Positions 7,627 through 15,383 of a stretch of 24,160 bases of DNA are shown here, one piece after another (the stretch's first letter is position 1; each line of letters begins with the position of its first letter). The stretch covers positions 1-24,160 of the forward strand of contig DOWL01000245.1 of assembly GCA_003519585.1 (NCBI GenBank). The letters run 5' to 3'. Source of the DNA: Nocardioides sp. (GTDB taxonomy: Bacteria; Actinomycetota; Actinomycetes; Propionibacteriales; Nocardioidaceae). A program made the position numbers and the translations under genes. The notes under the pieces were generated by a model, which saw only the letters and a list, made by a program, of their open reading frames with translations, did not search any database and was not told the origin of the DNA.

Positions 7627-9153
7627 GTGCACGTGAAGAAGGTCCATGCCCTCGTGGCAGCCGCGGTGGCGGCAGTACTCGTCCTGACCCTGGACGCGCA
7701 GGCGACCGCACATGCGGTCGGCGCGGACGGGTCATCCTTCGAGCCGAGCTCCGCGGCGACGTCCGCGGCGACGTCCGCGGCCCCGGTGACGCCGGTGAGC
7801 CGGAAGGACGGCAAGGGCGACGGGAAGGGCAAGGGTGCCTACCACCTGCCCAGCGGCGCGTTCTTCAACAACCCGCGCGGCGGCTGGGACGTCCGGCTCA
7901 AGATCGAGCGGCAGGTGGTCCGGGCGATCGACCACACCAAGAAGGGCTCGACCATCCGGATCGCGCTGTACTCCTTCGACCGGATCCCCGTGGCCAAGCG
8001 GCTGATCGCGGCGCGCAACCGCGGCGTGCACGTCCAACTGCTGCTCAACGACCACCAGGACACCCGCGCGATGAAGATGCTGCGCGCGCGGCTCGGCACC
8101 AACGTGAAGAAGAAGGACTTCATCTACAAGTGCCACTCGGGCTGCCGCACCGACAACCGCAAGCGGCTGCTGCACACGAAGTTCTACACCTTCACCAAGA
8201 CCGGTCGCACCAAGGACGCCCTCCTGTTCGGCTCGGCGAACCTCACGATGAACGCCGCCCGGCACCAGTGGAACGACCTGTTCTTCACCTCGGGCAACGC
8301 CGAGCTCTTCGACCAGTACGTCGCGCTCTTCAACGACATGAAGAAGGACTACGAGAAGATGCAGCGGCCGCTGCCTACCTTCTGCGGCATTCCCCGCAAC
8401 GGCAGCACCTGCGACGACGCGGTCGACTTCGGCACCACGGTGACCTTCCCGCGCCTCCTGGGCCCCAAGAACGACCCGATCGTCGCGATCCTCAACCGGG
8501 TCCAGTGCATCACCACGACCGCCAGCGGTGAGCGGGTCCGGACCAAGCTCGCGGTCAACATGCACACCATCCGCGGCCGGCGCGGCGATTACCTCGCCGA
8601 CGCCTACCGTCGCAAGTTCGCCGAGGGCTGCCAGGCCCGGTTCAGCTTCGGACTGGTCGGCTTCCACACCAAGGGTCACCTCGGCGCGAAGACGCCGCGC
8701 GGGCGGATGCCGCTGCGGTCCACGAGCTTCGACTACCACCCCGACCAGCAGGTGAAGAACCCGGACGGCAAGCTCGACCTGACCCTCGACTACTACTCAC
8801 ACGAGAAGTACCTCGTCATCCAGGGCAACTACGCCGGCGACCCGCACGCCAACGTGGTCTTCACCGGCTCCTCCAACTGGGGCGCCCTGGGCGCGGTCAA
8901 CGACGAGATCCTGGTCGCGGTCCAGGGCAAGAAGATCGCCCGCCAGTACATGGCGAACTTCGACTTCATGTGGCGCCCGGGCAACTCCCGCAACGCCTAC
9001 ACGACGTCGTACACCAACTTCCGGGTGCCGGTCGTCCGGATGGGCGCCGACGGCGAGAAGGTCGTGACCTACCGGACCGAGCGCCGCAAGCAGGTCACGG
9101 TCGACCCGGCCCTGGTCTACCGGCCGGCCGGCCCGTTCTGGGAGGACGACTGA
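7627..9153 (+). CDS. Secreted phospholipase D-like protein
   Basis: About 508 residues with an N-terminal signal peptide (KKVHALVAAAVAAVLVLTL) and a low-complexity linker built from two 12-bp repeats (SAATSAAT), then a two-lobed PLD-type domain. Two half-motifs are visible: His183-x-Lys185 with GSAN at 202-205, and His392-x-Lys394 with GSSN at 414-417. The Asp seven residues after His in a textbook HKD motif is absent from both (T190 and Q399), and the gap to GS is longer (19 and 22 instead of 14). It is thus a divergent PLD-like enzyme; phosphodiesterase activity is likely but unproven. GTG at 7627 sits 5 nt after GGAGG; GTG at 7633 is an equally reasonable start. Six or more cysteines agree with an extracellular location. 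Confidence 0.85.
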   Translation: MHVKKVHALVAAAVAAVLVLTLDAQATAHAVGADGSSFEPSSAATSAATSAAPVTPVSRKDGKGDGKGKGAYHLPSGAFFNNPRGGWDVRLKIERQVVRAIDHTKKGSTIRIALYSFDRIPVAKRLIAARNRGVHVQLLLNDHQDTRAMKMLRARLGTNVKKKDFIYKCHSGCRTDNRKRLLHTKFYTFTKTGRTKDALLFGSANLTMNAARHQWNDLFFTSGNAELFDQYVALFNDMKKDYEKMQRPLPTFCGIPRNGSTCDDAVDFGTTVTFPRLLGPKNDPIVAILNRVQCITTTASGERVRTKLAVNMHTIRGRRGDYLADAYRRKFAEGCQARFSFGLVGFHTKGHLGAKTPRGRMPLRSTSFDYHPDQQVKNPDGKLDLTLDYYSHEKYLVIQGNYAGDPHANVVFTGSSNWGALGAVNDEILVAVQGKKIARQYMANFDFMWRPGNSRNAYTTSYTNFRVPVVRMGADGEKVVTYRTERRKQVTVDPALVYRPAGPFWEDD

Positions 9154-9179
9154 TCCGGGCTGAGGCACTGGCGGCGGCG

Positions 9180-9241
9180 TAAGTCGGAATAGCGTCGTCG
9201 ATATTCCGACTTAGGAATGCTAAGTCGGAATATCGGATACG
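9180..9241 (+). promoter_or_regulatory. Triple-site operator and promoter of fic
   Basis: Three perfect copies of TAAGTCGGAATA lie in alternating orientation: forward 9180-9191, reverse 9202-9213, forward 9221-9232. Copies 2 and 3 extend to a perfect 16-bp inverted repeat (CGATATTCCGACTTAG at 9199-9214 and its complement at 9220-9235) around the 5-bp centre GAATG. A -10-like GATACG (9236-9241) follows at once, and the fic ATG is 9 bp further on with no Shine-Dalgarno, suggesting a near-leaderless mRNA. The layout fits a repressor site; the winged-helix tail of Fic is the obvious candidate binder (inference). As RNA it could also fold into a hairpin after the PLD-like gene. Confidence 0.6.
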
Positions 9242-9250
9242 CTCTTCCGC

Positions 9251-10501
9251 ATGGAAGACCGGGCGTCGGGAGCGGCCGCGACATCGCGGATCCCGCTGCC
9301 GGCGCACCGACATCGCGTCGAACCGTGGCGGCAGACCGTCCGTGGGGGGTCCGTCGAGGACCGCACCAACTCCTCCGTGCGAGTCTCGCTGCCGCCACGC
9401 ATAGCGACCATCGCGCCCACGGTGCCGGGGGAGCTGAGTGCGCTCATGGAGGAGGCGCTGAGGGAGATCGCGGCTCTGGACGAGGAGCACGGCGATCACC
9501 TTGCGTCACTGTCGATGCTTCTGTTGCGGGCCGAGTCTGTGGCCTCCTCCAAGATCGAGCAGGTCGAGGCGTCGACCGACGACTACGCGCGCGCCCTGCA
9601 CGGCGTCCGCTCGAATTCGTCGGCCACGTCCATGGTGGCGTCGACCCGAGCACTCCACGACCTCATCGTGTCGGTGGGCGACGAGCGCCCGATCACCCTG
9701 GACGGCATCGTGTGCGCTCACGCGATCCTGATGGCCGACGACCCGTTCGAGGCCTCCTACGCCGGCCGGATCCGCGACATGCAGAGCTGGATCGGCGGCT
9801 CGGACCACTCCCCGCGCGGCGCCCTCTTCGTGCCACCGCCGCCCGCAACCGTTGCCGACTACCTCGCCGACCTGCTGGTCTTCGCGAACCGGACCGATCT
9901 CAACGTGCTCGGCCAGGCCGCCATCGCGCATGCCCAGTTCGAGTCGATCCACCCGTTCACCGACGGCAACGGACGCATCGGACGAGCCCTCATCAACACC
10001 ATCCTGCGCAAGCGCGGAGCAACGCGACGAGTGGTGGTCCCGCTCGCCTCGGCCCTCGTCGCTCGCCGCGACGACTACTTCGCCACGCTGACCGCCTACC
10101 GGGATGGCGATGCCGGGCCGATCATCGAGGCCTTCTCGACGTCGACGCTGATCGCATCTGTCGAGGCGCGGGCAACCGCGAAGCGACTCGCCGACCTACC
10201 TGCGACGTGGCACGAACAAGCGGGCGGGCCGCGCGCCAAGAGCGCCACCCACGCACTCCTCGAGCGGCTGCTCGACGAGCCGGTCTTCTCCGCGGAGGAC
10301 GCCGAGGCCCGCATCGGAGGTGCCGTGTCGAGCGTCTACGCAGCGATCGGCCGGCTGCACGAAGCCGGCATCATCAGACCGCTGACGACCCGCACCCGCA
10401 ATCAGATATGGGTCGCCGCAGCTCTGTCCGACGAGTTGGACGACCTCGGTCTGCGCATCGCGATCCGAGCCCGTGCGTCAGTTGGGGCCGGGCGGCGGTG
10501 A
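9251..10501 (+). CDS. fic: Fic-family protein (adenylyltransferase type) with C-terminal winged helix
   Basis: A 416-residue Fic protein. Fic enzymes transfer AMP, or another nucleotide moiety, onto hydroxyl side chains of target proteins. The N-terminal Fic_N region starts at WRQTVRGGSVEDRT (about 26-39). An inhibitory-helix motif SSKIEQ (99-104) has the expected Glu103 that blocks ATP binding; the usual next residue Gly/Asn is Gln here. The active-site loop HPFTDGNGRIGR (234-245) is intact. Residues about 330-390 form a winged helix with EARIGGAVSSVYAAIGRLHEAG as the recognition part. So this looks like a self-inhibited class II Fic that may bind DNA. It is monocistronic, starts at an ATG without Shine-Dalgarno, and lies behind a three-site operator. 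Convergent with the SCO4226-type gene. Confidence 0.93.
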   Translation: MEDRASGAAATSRIPLPAHRHRVEPWRQTVRGGSVEDRTNSSVRVSLPPRIATIAPTVPGELSALMEEALREIAALDEEHGDHLASLSMLLLRAESVASSKIEQVEASTDDYARALHGVRSNSSATSMVASTRALHDLIVSVGDERPITLDGIVCAHAILMADDPFEASYAGRIRDMQSWIGGSDHSPRGALFVPPPPATVADYLADLLVFANRTDLNVLGQAAIAHAQFESIHPFTDGNGRIGRALINTILRKRGATRRVVVPLASALVARRDDYFATLTAYRDGDAGPIIEAFSTSTLIASVEARATAKRLADLPATWHEQAGGPRAKSATHALLERLLDEPVFSAEDAEARIGGAVSSVYAAIGRLHEAGIIRPLTTRTRNQIWVAAALSDELDDLGLRIAIRARASVGAGRR

Positions 10502-10565
10502 CCTACCAACCACCGGCGGACATCAGGAGGTTGATCACCCACCGCCACCCAAGACCACCGCAGAT

Positions 10566-10916
10566 CTAGCCCAGCGGCCGCTCGCCATGCAGGCCACGCT
10601 CGGGTCGGGGGGCGGGCGGCAGGGTCAGCGAGGGCGGAGCCGGCGCCACGGCATCGTCGGGGCCGAAGGCGTGCGCGATCTCGGTGATGCTGCGCACCGG
10701 AAGCCCCACCCGCCTGCAATGCTCGACCACGGCCTCGTAGTCGTCAGTCTCGACGACGCAGGACACGACGTCGGCGGCGACGGTGCCCAAGACCCAACGG
10801 AACTCGACACCCAGCGACTCGGCGGCCTCGCGCATCGTGTGCGCTAGATGTCCGAGCTGGGTGCGGTCGAGACCGGCGGCGCCAGGTACGTCCCGCTCGA
10901 CCAGGTAGTACGTCAT
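10566..10916 (-). CDS. SCO4226-family (DUF4242) nickel-binding protein
   Basis: A 116-residue cytoplasmic protein starting MTYYLVERDVPGAAGL, the hallmark of the DUF4242/SCO4226 family, whose Streptomyces member has a ferredoxin-like fold and binds nickel. The core ends about residue 90 (SITEIAHAFGPDDA); a proline-rich tail PAPPSLTLPPAPRP follows, making it longer than the roughly 80-residue prototype. The frame is open further upstream, but ATG at 10916 matches the family N-terminus exactly, so the longer version is rejected. In actinobacteria these genes often sit near large LuxR-type ATPase regulators, as here. Biological role is poorly known. Confidence 0.8.
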   Translation of the reverse strand: MTYYLVERDVPGAAGLDRTQLGHLAHTMREAAESLGVEFRWVLGTVAADVVSCVVETDDYEAVVEHCRRVGLPVRSITEIAHAFGPDDAVAPAPPSLTLPPAPRPERGLHGERPLG

Positions 10917-10960
10917 GGCTGGAGAATGCCCGCCTGAGGTCCGGCGGCACATCGGGTGGA

Positions 10961-10980
10961 ACCCCCTAGATGAGCCCTTG
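10961..10980 (+). promoter_or_regulatory. Possible operator, second ACCCC-N2-AGATGAG box
   Basis: ACCCCCTAGATGAG (10961-10974) matches the box at 4921-4934 in 12 of 14 positions. It lies 45 bp upstream of the SCO4226-type start and about 89 bp upstream of the transporter start, in a divergent region of 133 bp. Its pairing with a second divergent region makes a shared DNA-binding regulator plausible, but the site is unproven. Confidence 0.3.
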
Positions 10981-11049
10981 AGCACCCCGGGGAGCACGGC
11001 CCCGCTCATCCGGAAAGGGCGATGTCATCGGCCGGCGCTCGGCAGCACA

Positions 11050-12642
11050 GTGAGCTTCGTGGAGTCGACTCGACAGGAAGCCCCGGCGCGCTCCGGACTG
11101 GTACTCACCGCCCTGATCCTGGTCGCGGCCGTCGCGAACCTGAACCTCGCGGTGGCCAACGTCGCACTGCCTGACATCGGCAAGGCATTCGACTCCAGCC
11201 AGACCACCCTCGACCTGGTCGCCGTCGGCTACTCGCTCGGCCTGGCCGCCTCGGTGATCTACCTCGGCGGCCTCGGTGACCGGTACGGCCGCAAGATGAT
11301 GCTGATCGCCGGCGTCTCGCTCTCCGTCCCGGCCTGCCTGCTCGCGGCGTACGCGCCGTCCGACACCGTGCTGATCGGAGCGCGGGTGCTCGGCGGACTC
11401 TCCGCCGGCATGGCGTACCCGACCACGCTGGCCCTGATCACGGCCCTGTGGGCAGGGGCAGGCCGCACCAAGTCGATCGCCTTGTGGTCCGGCCTCGGTG
11501 GCGCGATCTCCTCGCTCGGGCCACTGCTGGCCGGACTGCTGCTCGAGCACTTCTGGTGGGGATCGGTGTTCCTGGTGACGCTGCCGCTGGCTGTCGTCGC
11601 GCTCGTGATGGCGTTGCTGTACGTGCCGAGTCACGTCAACGAGGCGACCGATCCGGTCGACCACCTCGGTGGCGTGCTGTCGGTGGTCGTCGTCGCCGGC
11701 CTGGTGCTGGCCATCAACTTCGCGCCGGTCCCCGACCAGCTCACCCTCGCGCTCGAACTCGGCGCGATCGCACTGGTCGCCGCGGTCTTCTTCGTCATCC
11801 GGCAGCTGCGGTACAAGTTCCCGCTCTACGACCTCAGGGTGGCATCGCGACGGGTGTTCTGGGTCGCCGCGCTCGCGGGCATCATCGTGTTCGGCACGCT
11901 GATGGGCGCCATGTTCGTGGGGCAGCAGTTCCTGCAGAACGTGCAGGGCTACTCGACGCTCGAGTCGGGTACGTCCATCCTGCCCGCCGCGATCGCCATG
12001 GTCCTCGTGGCACCCCGGTCGGCGAAGCTGGTCGACGCGGTCGGAGCCCGGCTCACCCTCCTCATCGGCTACGCATGCTGCCTTCTCGGCTTCCTCACGA
12101 TGCTGCTGCTGTGGAACGAAGGCGTGGGGTACTGGGCGATCGGGCTCGGCTATGCCCTGGTCGGGGCCGGCGTCGGCTTCGCCGGCACTCCGGCGTCGCA
12201 CTCGCTGACCGGCTCCGTGCCGGTCAGCAAGGCCGGCATGGCCTCGGGCACGGCCGACCTCCAGCGCGACCTCGGCGGGGCGATCATGCAGTCGATCCTG
12301 GGCGCCCTCCTCGCGGCCGGCTACGCCTCGGCGTTCGCCGCCCAGATCGCCTCGTCCCCCGAGGCCGACAGCGTCAGCAAGTCCACCCAGAGCGCGCTGA
12401 CGCAATCGTTCTCGTCGGCCGAGGCCCTCGCCTCTCGCTATCCCGACCAGGCCTCCGCGATCACCGCCGCAGCCAAGTCGTCGTTCCTCGACGGGGCCGA
12501 CTGGGCGTACGGCGCCGGCATCATCGCCATCCTGATCGGCGCCGTCATCGTGTTCTTCTGCTTCCCGCGCAAGGAGGAGGAGGCCCGGCTGCTCGCGGAG
12601 TACCAAGCGACCGACGCTGCCGAGGTAGCCGAGCCGGCCTGA
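11050..12642 (+). CDS. MFS transporter, DHA2 (14-TM) drug-exporter type
   Basis: A membrane protein of about 530 residues in the major facilitator superfamily, proton-coupled multidrug export branch. After a short N-terminus the first TM begins at LVLTALILVAAVANLNLAVANVALPDIGKAF, the DHA2 opening with the conserved NVALPDI. The loop motif GGLGDRYGRKMM (motif A) and GARVLGGLSAGMAYPTTLALI (motif B region) follow. About 14 TM segments are predicted by eye, with a long loop before the last one and a charged cytoplasmic tail KEEEARLLAEY. GTG at 11050 is the most upstream start that keeps the usual short N-terminus; GTG at 11059 is also possible and Shine-Dalgarno support is poor. A hairpin follows the stop. 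Confidence 0.92.
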   Translation: MSFVESTRQEAPARSGLVLTALILVAAVANLNLAVANVALPDIGKAFDSSQTTLDLVAVGYSLGLAASVIYLGGLGDRYGRKMMLIAGVSLSVPACLLAAYAPSDTVLIGARVLGGLSAGMAYPTTLALITALWAGAGRTKSIALWSGLGGAISSLGPLLAGLLLEHFWWGSVFLVTLPLAVVALVMALLYVPSHVNEATDPVDHLGGVLSVVVVAGLVLAINFAPVPDQLTLALELGAIALVAAVFFVIRQLRYKFPLYDLRVASRRVFWVAALAGIIVFGTLMGAMFVGQQFLQNVQGYSTLESGTSILPAAIAMVLVAPRSAKLVDAVGARLTLLIGYACCLLGFLTMLLLWNEGVGYWAIGLGYALVGAGVGFAGTPASHSLTGSVPVSKAGMASGTADLQRDLGGAIMQSILGALLAAGYASAFAAQIASSPEADSVSKSTQSALTQSFSSAEALASRYPDQASAITAAAKSSFLDGADWAYGAGIIAILIGAVIVFFCFPRKEEEARLLAEYQATDAAEVAEPA

Positions 12643-12665
12643 CCTGACCCCATATCCCCCCGATC

Positions 12666-12688
12666 GGGCGATGCCGGGCCCATCGCCC
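12666..12688 (+). terminator. Hairpin after the DHA2 transporter gene
   Basis: A perfect 8-bp stem GGGCGATG / CATCGCCC around a 7-nt loop lies 24 bp after the stop codon. There is no T tract, which is common for actinobacterial terminators. It may separate the transporter from the LuxR gene, or be an operator for either. Confidence 0.4.
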
Positions 12689-12742
12689 CGGAGAACAGTC
12701 GGTACGGCTGTGGAGGGCTTCGGATCGCGGAGGGAGGGATCG

Positions 12743-15247
12743 ATGAGACCGCATCTCATCACGAGCTCGGCGTCGGCGTGGTGCGAGGCCCACGCAACCC
12801 CTCCGGTCGAGCTGCGCCGACAACCCGCCCCGCCACCTGCCAGTCGGGCCCGACCCCCCAGAGCGTCCTGGCTGGCCGTCGAGCGGCCCGAGCAGCACCG
12901 ACGGCTCTCGCGCTCGGTCGAGCACGCCACCGTCACGCTGCTGCGAGCCCCGGCCGGCACCGGCAAGACCGTCCTGGCCGCTGATTGGGCGTCCCGACGG
13001 ATCGGCGGCGGTGACCCGGTCGCCTGGATGACGATGACCGAGCGCGACAACGACCCAGCGGTGTTCTGGGCGCATCTCCGTGAGGCGCTTGCCCTGCTCG
13101 ACCTCTCCGGTCCGGAGACCGGCCTACCGGCCGGCGTGCCCGACGCCGAGCACCTCGACCTGCTCAGCGCCCGGCTCCTGGAGCTCGGCGCACCCGTCGC
13201 GCTCGTCGTCGACGCCGCCGACCGGCTCCGCACCCGGACGATCTACGACCAGTTGCGCGCCCTGATCGAGGCCGCCGACGATCGCCTCCGCATCGTGATC
13301 ACGAGTCGGACCGAGCCGCCCCTACCGATCCATCGGTACCGCGTGGAGGACCGCCTGACCGAGTTCGGCGCCGACGACCTCGCGATGGGAGCCGACGAGG
13401 TCGAACAGGTGCTCCTCCGGCACCGCGTGCCGGCCTCCGCGGAGCTGATCGACGAGGTGCTGCGCCGTACGGAGGGCTGGGCGGTCGGTGTCCGGCTGGC
13501 GGCCTTGCGCCTGGCCCAAGAGGGGCCCGGCGTGGACCTCGCCGGCTTCGCGGCACCGTATGTCCGCGAGGAGATCCTCACCGAGCTGGCGCCGATCGAG
13601 CGGGATGTGTTGACCGCGACCGCCCCGGTCGAAGAACTCGCGCCCGGGCTGGCGCCGGCGTTGACCGGCCGCCCCGACGGGGACGTCGTGGTCCACGCCC
13701 TGGCACGTGGCAACGCGTTCGTGTGCCCGGTGCCTGGGCGGCCTGAGACCTTCCGGCTGCACCCGCTCGTCCGGGAGCTGCTGCTCGACGAGCTCGACCA
13801 CCGGTTCCCAGGGCGCTCCGCAGCGATGCACCGACGCGCCGCGGCCTGGTGCCACACGCACGACGACCTCGAGGGCGCCGTACGTCACGGGATCGCCGCG
13901 TGCGACTGGCGTACCGCCGCCGGCTGGGTCGTCCACGGTCGCGGACTCGCGGAGGTGATCGCCGGCACGCCCACCGGGACCGCCATCGCCCGCGAGTTGA
14001 GGACGATCCCCGAGTCGGGCCTGCCGGAGGTGATCGCCCTGCGCGCCGCGACCGCCCTGCTCGACCACGACCTGGACGGCGCGCGGGCCGCACTCGACCT
14101 GGCGCACGGGCGCCCCGCCCTGGCGACGTCTGCGCTCGCCGCGGCGTGGTACGACGCGTCCGGGCGTTCGCCAGAGGCGCTGCAGGCAGCGCGCCGGGCG
14201 CGCTCGAGCCTCGAGACAGCCCGGACGCCCGACTCGTTCGTCGCGGCCGTGGTGGCGGCGTTCGAAGGCTTCGCCGAGCTCCGGGCCGGGGACCTCGAGG
14301 CGGCCGGCGTCGCGCTGCGAGAAGCGGCGACCGGCACCGAGGGCATCGGCGTACCGCTGCGGCTCCGGTGCCTGGCCGAACTCGCATTCGCCGAGGCGGT
14401 CGGCGGCCGCCTCGGCCTGGCACTCGAGTTCGCGGACGCCGCCGAGCGGACCGCCAAGGACCAGGGTGTCACCGCGTCGGCACGCCCCGTCGTCCTCGAC
14501 CTGACCCGAGCCTGGGTGGCCCTGGAGCGTCAGGAGCTCTCGGTCTGCCACAGGGCGCTCAACCGCACCGGCCGCGCGCGCGTCGGTCGTGATGACGAGA
14601 CCTGGCGGACGACCACGGTGATGCTCCGCGCCCGCCTGCTGCGCGATCGCGGTGAGCTGGGCAGCGCCCGCCGCCAGCTCGACCAGACGGCGTCCACGCC
14701 CCAGGGCGGTGGGCGATCGGTGCCGATCCCCCGATGGCTCCGAGACCAGCTCGCCGCGGAGGCGGGCGGTCTCGGAGCCGGCACCCAGGGCGACCAGCCG
14801 TCCGTCGCGGAGCTGCTCGCCCACGCCGATCTCCGCTATCGCGACGGCGACATGGCCGCCGCCCGGACCGAGGTCGGGCGGGCCCTGCAGCTCGCCCGGC
14901 CCGAACTGGTACGCCGGCCCTTCGCCCATGCCTCGCCAGCTGTGCAGTCGCTCATCCGCAACGACGCCCGGCTGTCCGCGCTCGCGGGTTGGCTGAGCCC
15001 CGAGCAGCTGGGCCCGGCCGGGGCCGACCCCACGCCGCTGCCACAGCCGGTGCTGGATGCGCTGTCCACCCGCGAGCTCCAGGTGCTCCGCCACCTCGCG
15101 GAGTTCCTCACCACCGAGGAGATCGCCGCCGAGATGTACATCTCGGTCAACACCGTCCGGACCCATGTACGTCGGGTCCTCGAGAAGCTCTCGGTGTCGC
15201 GGCGCCACGAGGCGGTGCGACGGGGCCAGCAGCTCGGCCTGGTGTGA
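12743..15247 (+). CDS. Large ATP-binding LuxR-family (LAL/MalT-like) transcriptional regulator
   Basis: An 834-residue STAND-type regulator that would switch between ADP- and ATP-bound forms on signal binding and then activate transcription. A Walker A APAGTGKT is at 69-76, a Walker B-like VALVVDAADRL follows at about residue 152, and WAVGVRLAALRLA belongs to the winged-helix arm of MalT-like proteins. The middle (about 370-740) is alanine-rich helical repeat, TPR-like. The C-terminus is a LuxR HTH: LSTRELQVLRHLAEFLTTEEIAAEM then SVNTVRTHVRRVLEKLSV. ATG at 12743 is chosen for its excellent GGAGGGAGGG Shine-Dalgarno; the frame is open 24 codons further up without one. It lies directly upstream of cydAB, 136 bp away, and is the natural candidate to control it. 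Confidence 0.93.
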   Translation: MRPHLITSSASAWCEAHATPPVELRRQPAPPPASRARPPRASWLAVERPEQHRRLSRSVEHATVTLLRAPAGTGKTVLAADWASRRIGGGDPVAWMTMTERDNDPAVFWAHLREALALLDLSGPETGLPAGVPDAEHLDLLSARLLELGAPVALVVDAADRLRTRTIYDQLRALIEAADDRLRIVITSRTEPPLPIHRYRVEDRLTEFGADDLAMGADEVEQVLLRHRVPASAELIDEVLRRTEGWAVGVRLAALRLAQEGPGVDLAGFAAPYVREEILTELAPIERDVLTATAPVEELAPGLAPALTGRPDGDVVVHALARGNAFVCPVPGRPETFRLHPLVRELLLDELDHRFPGRSAAMHRRAAAWCHTHDDLEGAVRHGIAACDWRTAAGWVVHGRGLAEVIAGTPTGTAIARELRTIPESGLPEVIALRAATALLDHDLDGARAALDLAHGRPALATSALAAAWYDASGRSPEALQAARRARSSLETARTPDSFVAAVVAAFEGFAELRAGDLEAAGVALREAATGTEGIGVPLRLRCLAELAFAEAVGGRLGLALEFADAAERTAKDQGVTASARPVVLDLTRAWVALERQELSVCHRALNRTGRARVGRDDETWRTTTVMLRARLLRDRGELGSARRQLDQTASTPQGGGRSVPIPRWLRDQLAAEAGGLGAGTQGDQPSVAELLAHADLRYRDGDMAAARTEVGRALQLARPELVRRPFAHASPAVQSLIRNDARLSALAGWLSPEQLGPAGADPTPLPQPVLDALSTRELQVLRHLAEFLTTEEIAAEMYISVNTVRTHVRRVLEKLSVSRRHEAVRRGQQLGLV

Positions 15248-15383
15248 GCGGTAGCGCCCCGAGCATCGCGGGGACGTCGTCCGCCGTGGGTGATGCAGAC
15301 GGCACGGGCACCGGACACCCTGGATCGACTGGTCCGACGCGGCGATGCCACCGTCGCGGAGCCGTGAGGAGGGGTGACCCGGC

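Noticed and set aside
10917..11009. Longer N-terminus for the SCO4226-type protein
   Set aside because: The family begins at MTYYLVERDVPG; the upstream residues have no counterpart and cross the promoter region.
10966..13233. Very long minus-strand open frame opposite the DHA2 exporter
   Set aside because: Its translation is Arg/Asp/Gly/Gln-rich with no domain; it is the shadow of the real plus-strand gene in high-GC DNA. The same holds for the long minus frame at 13322-15529 opposite the LuxR gene.
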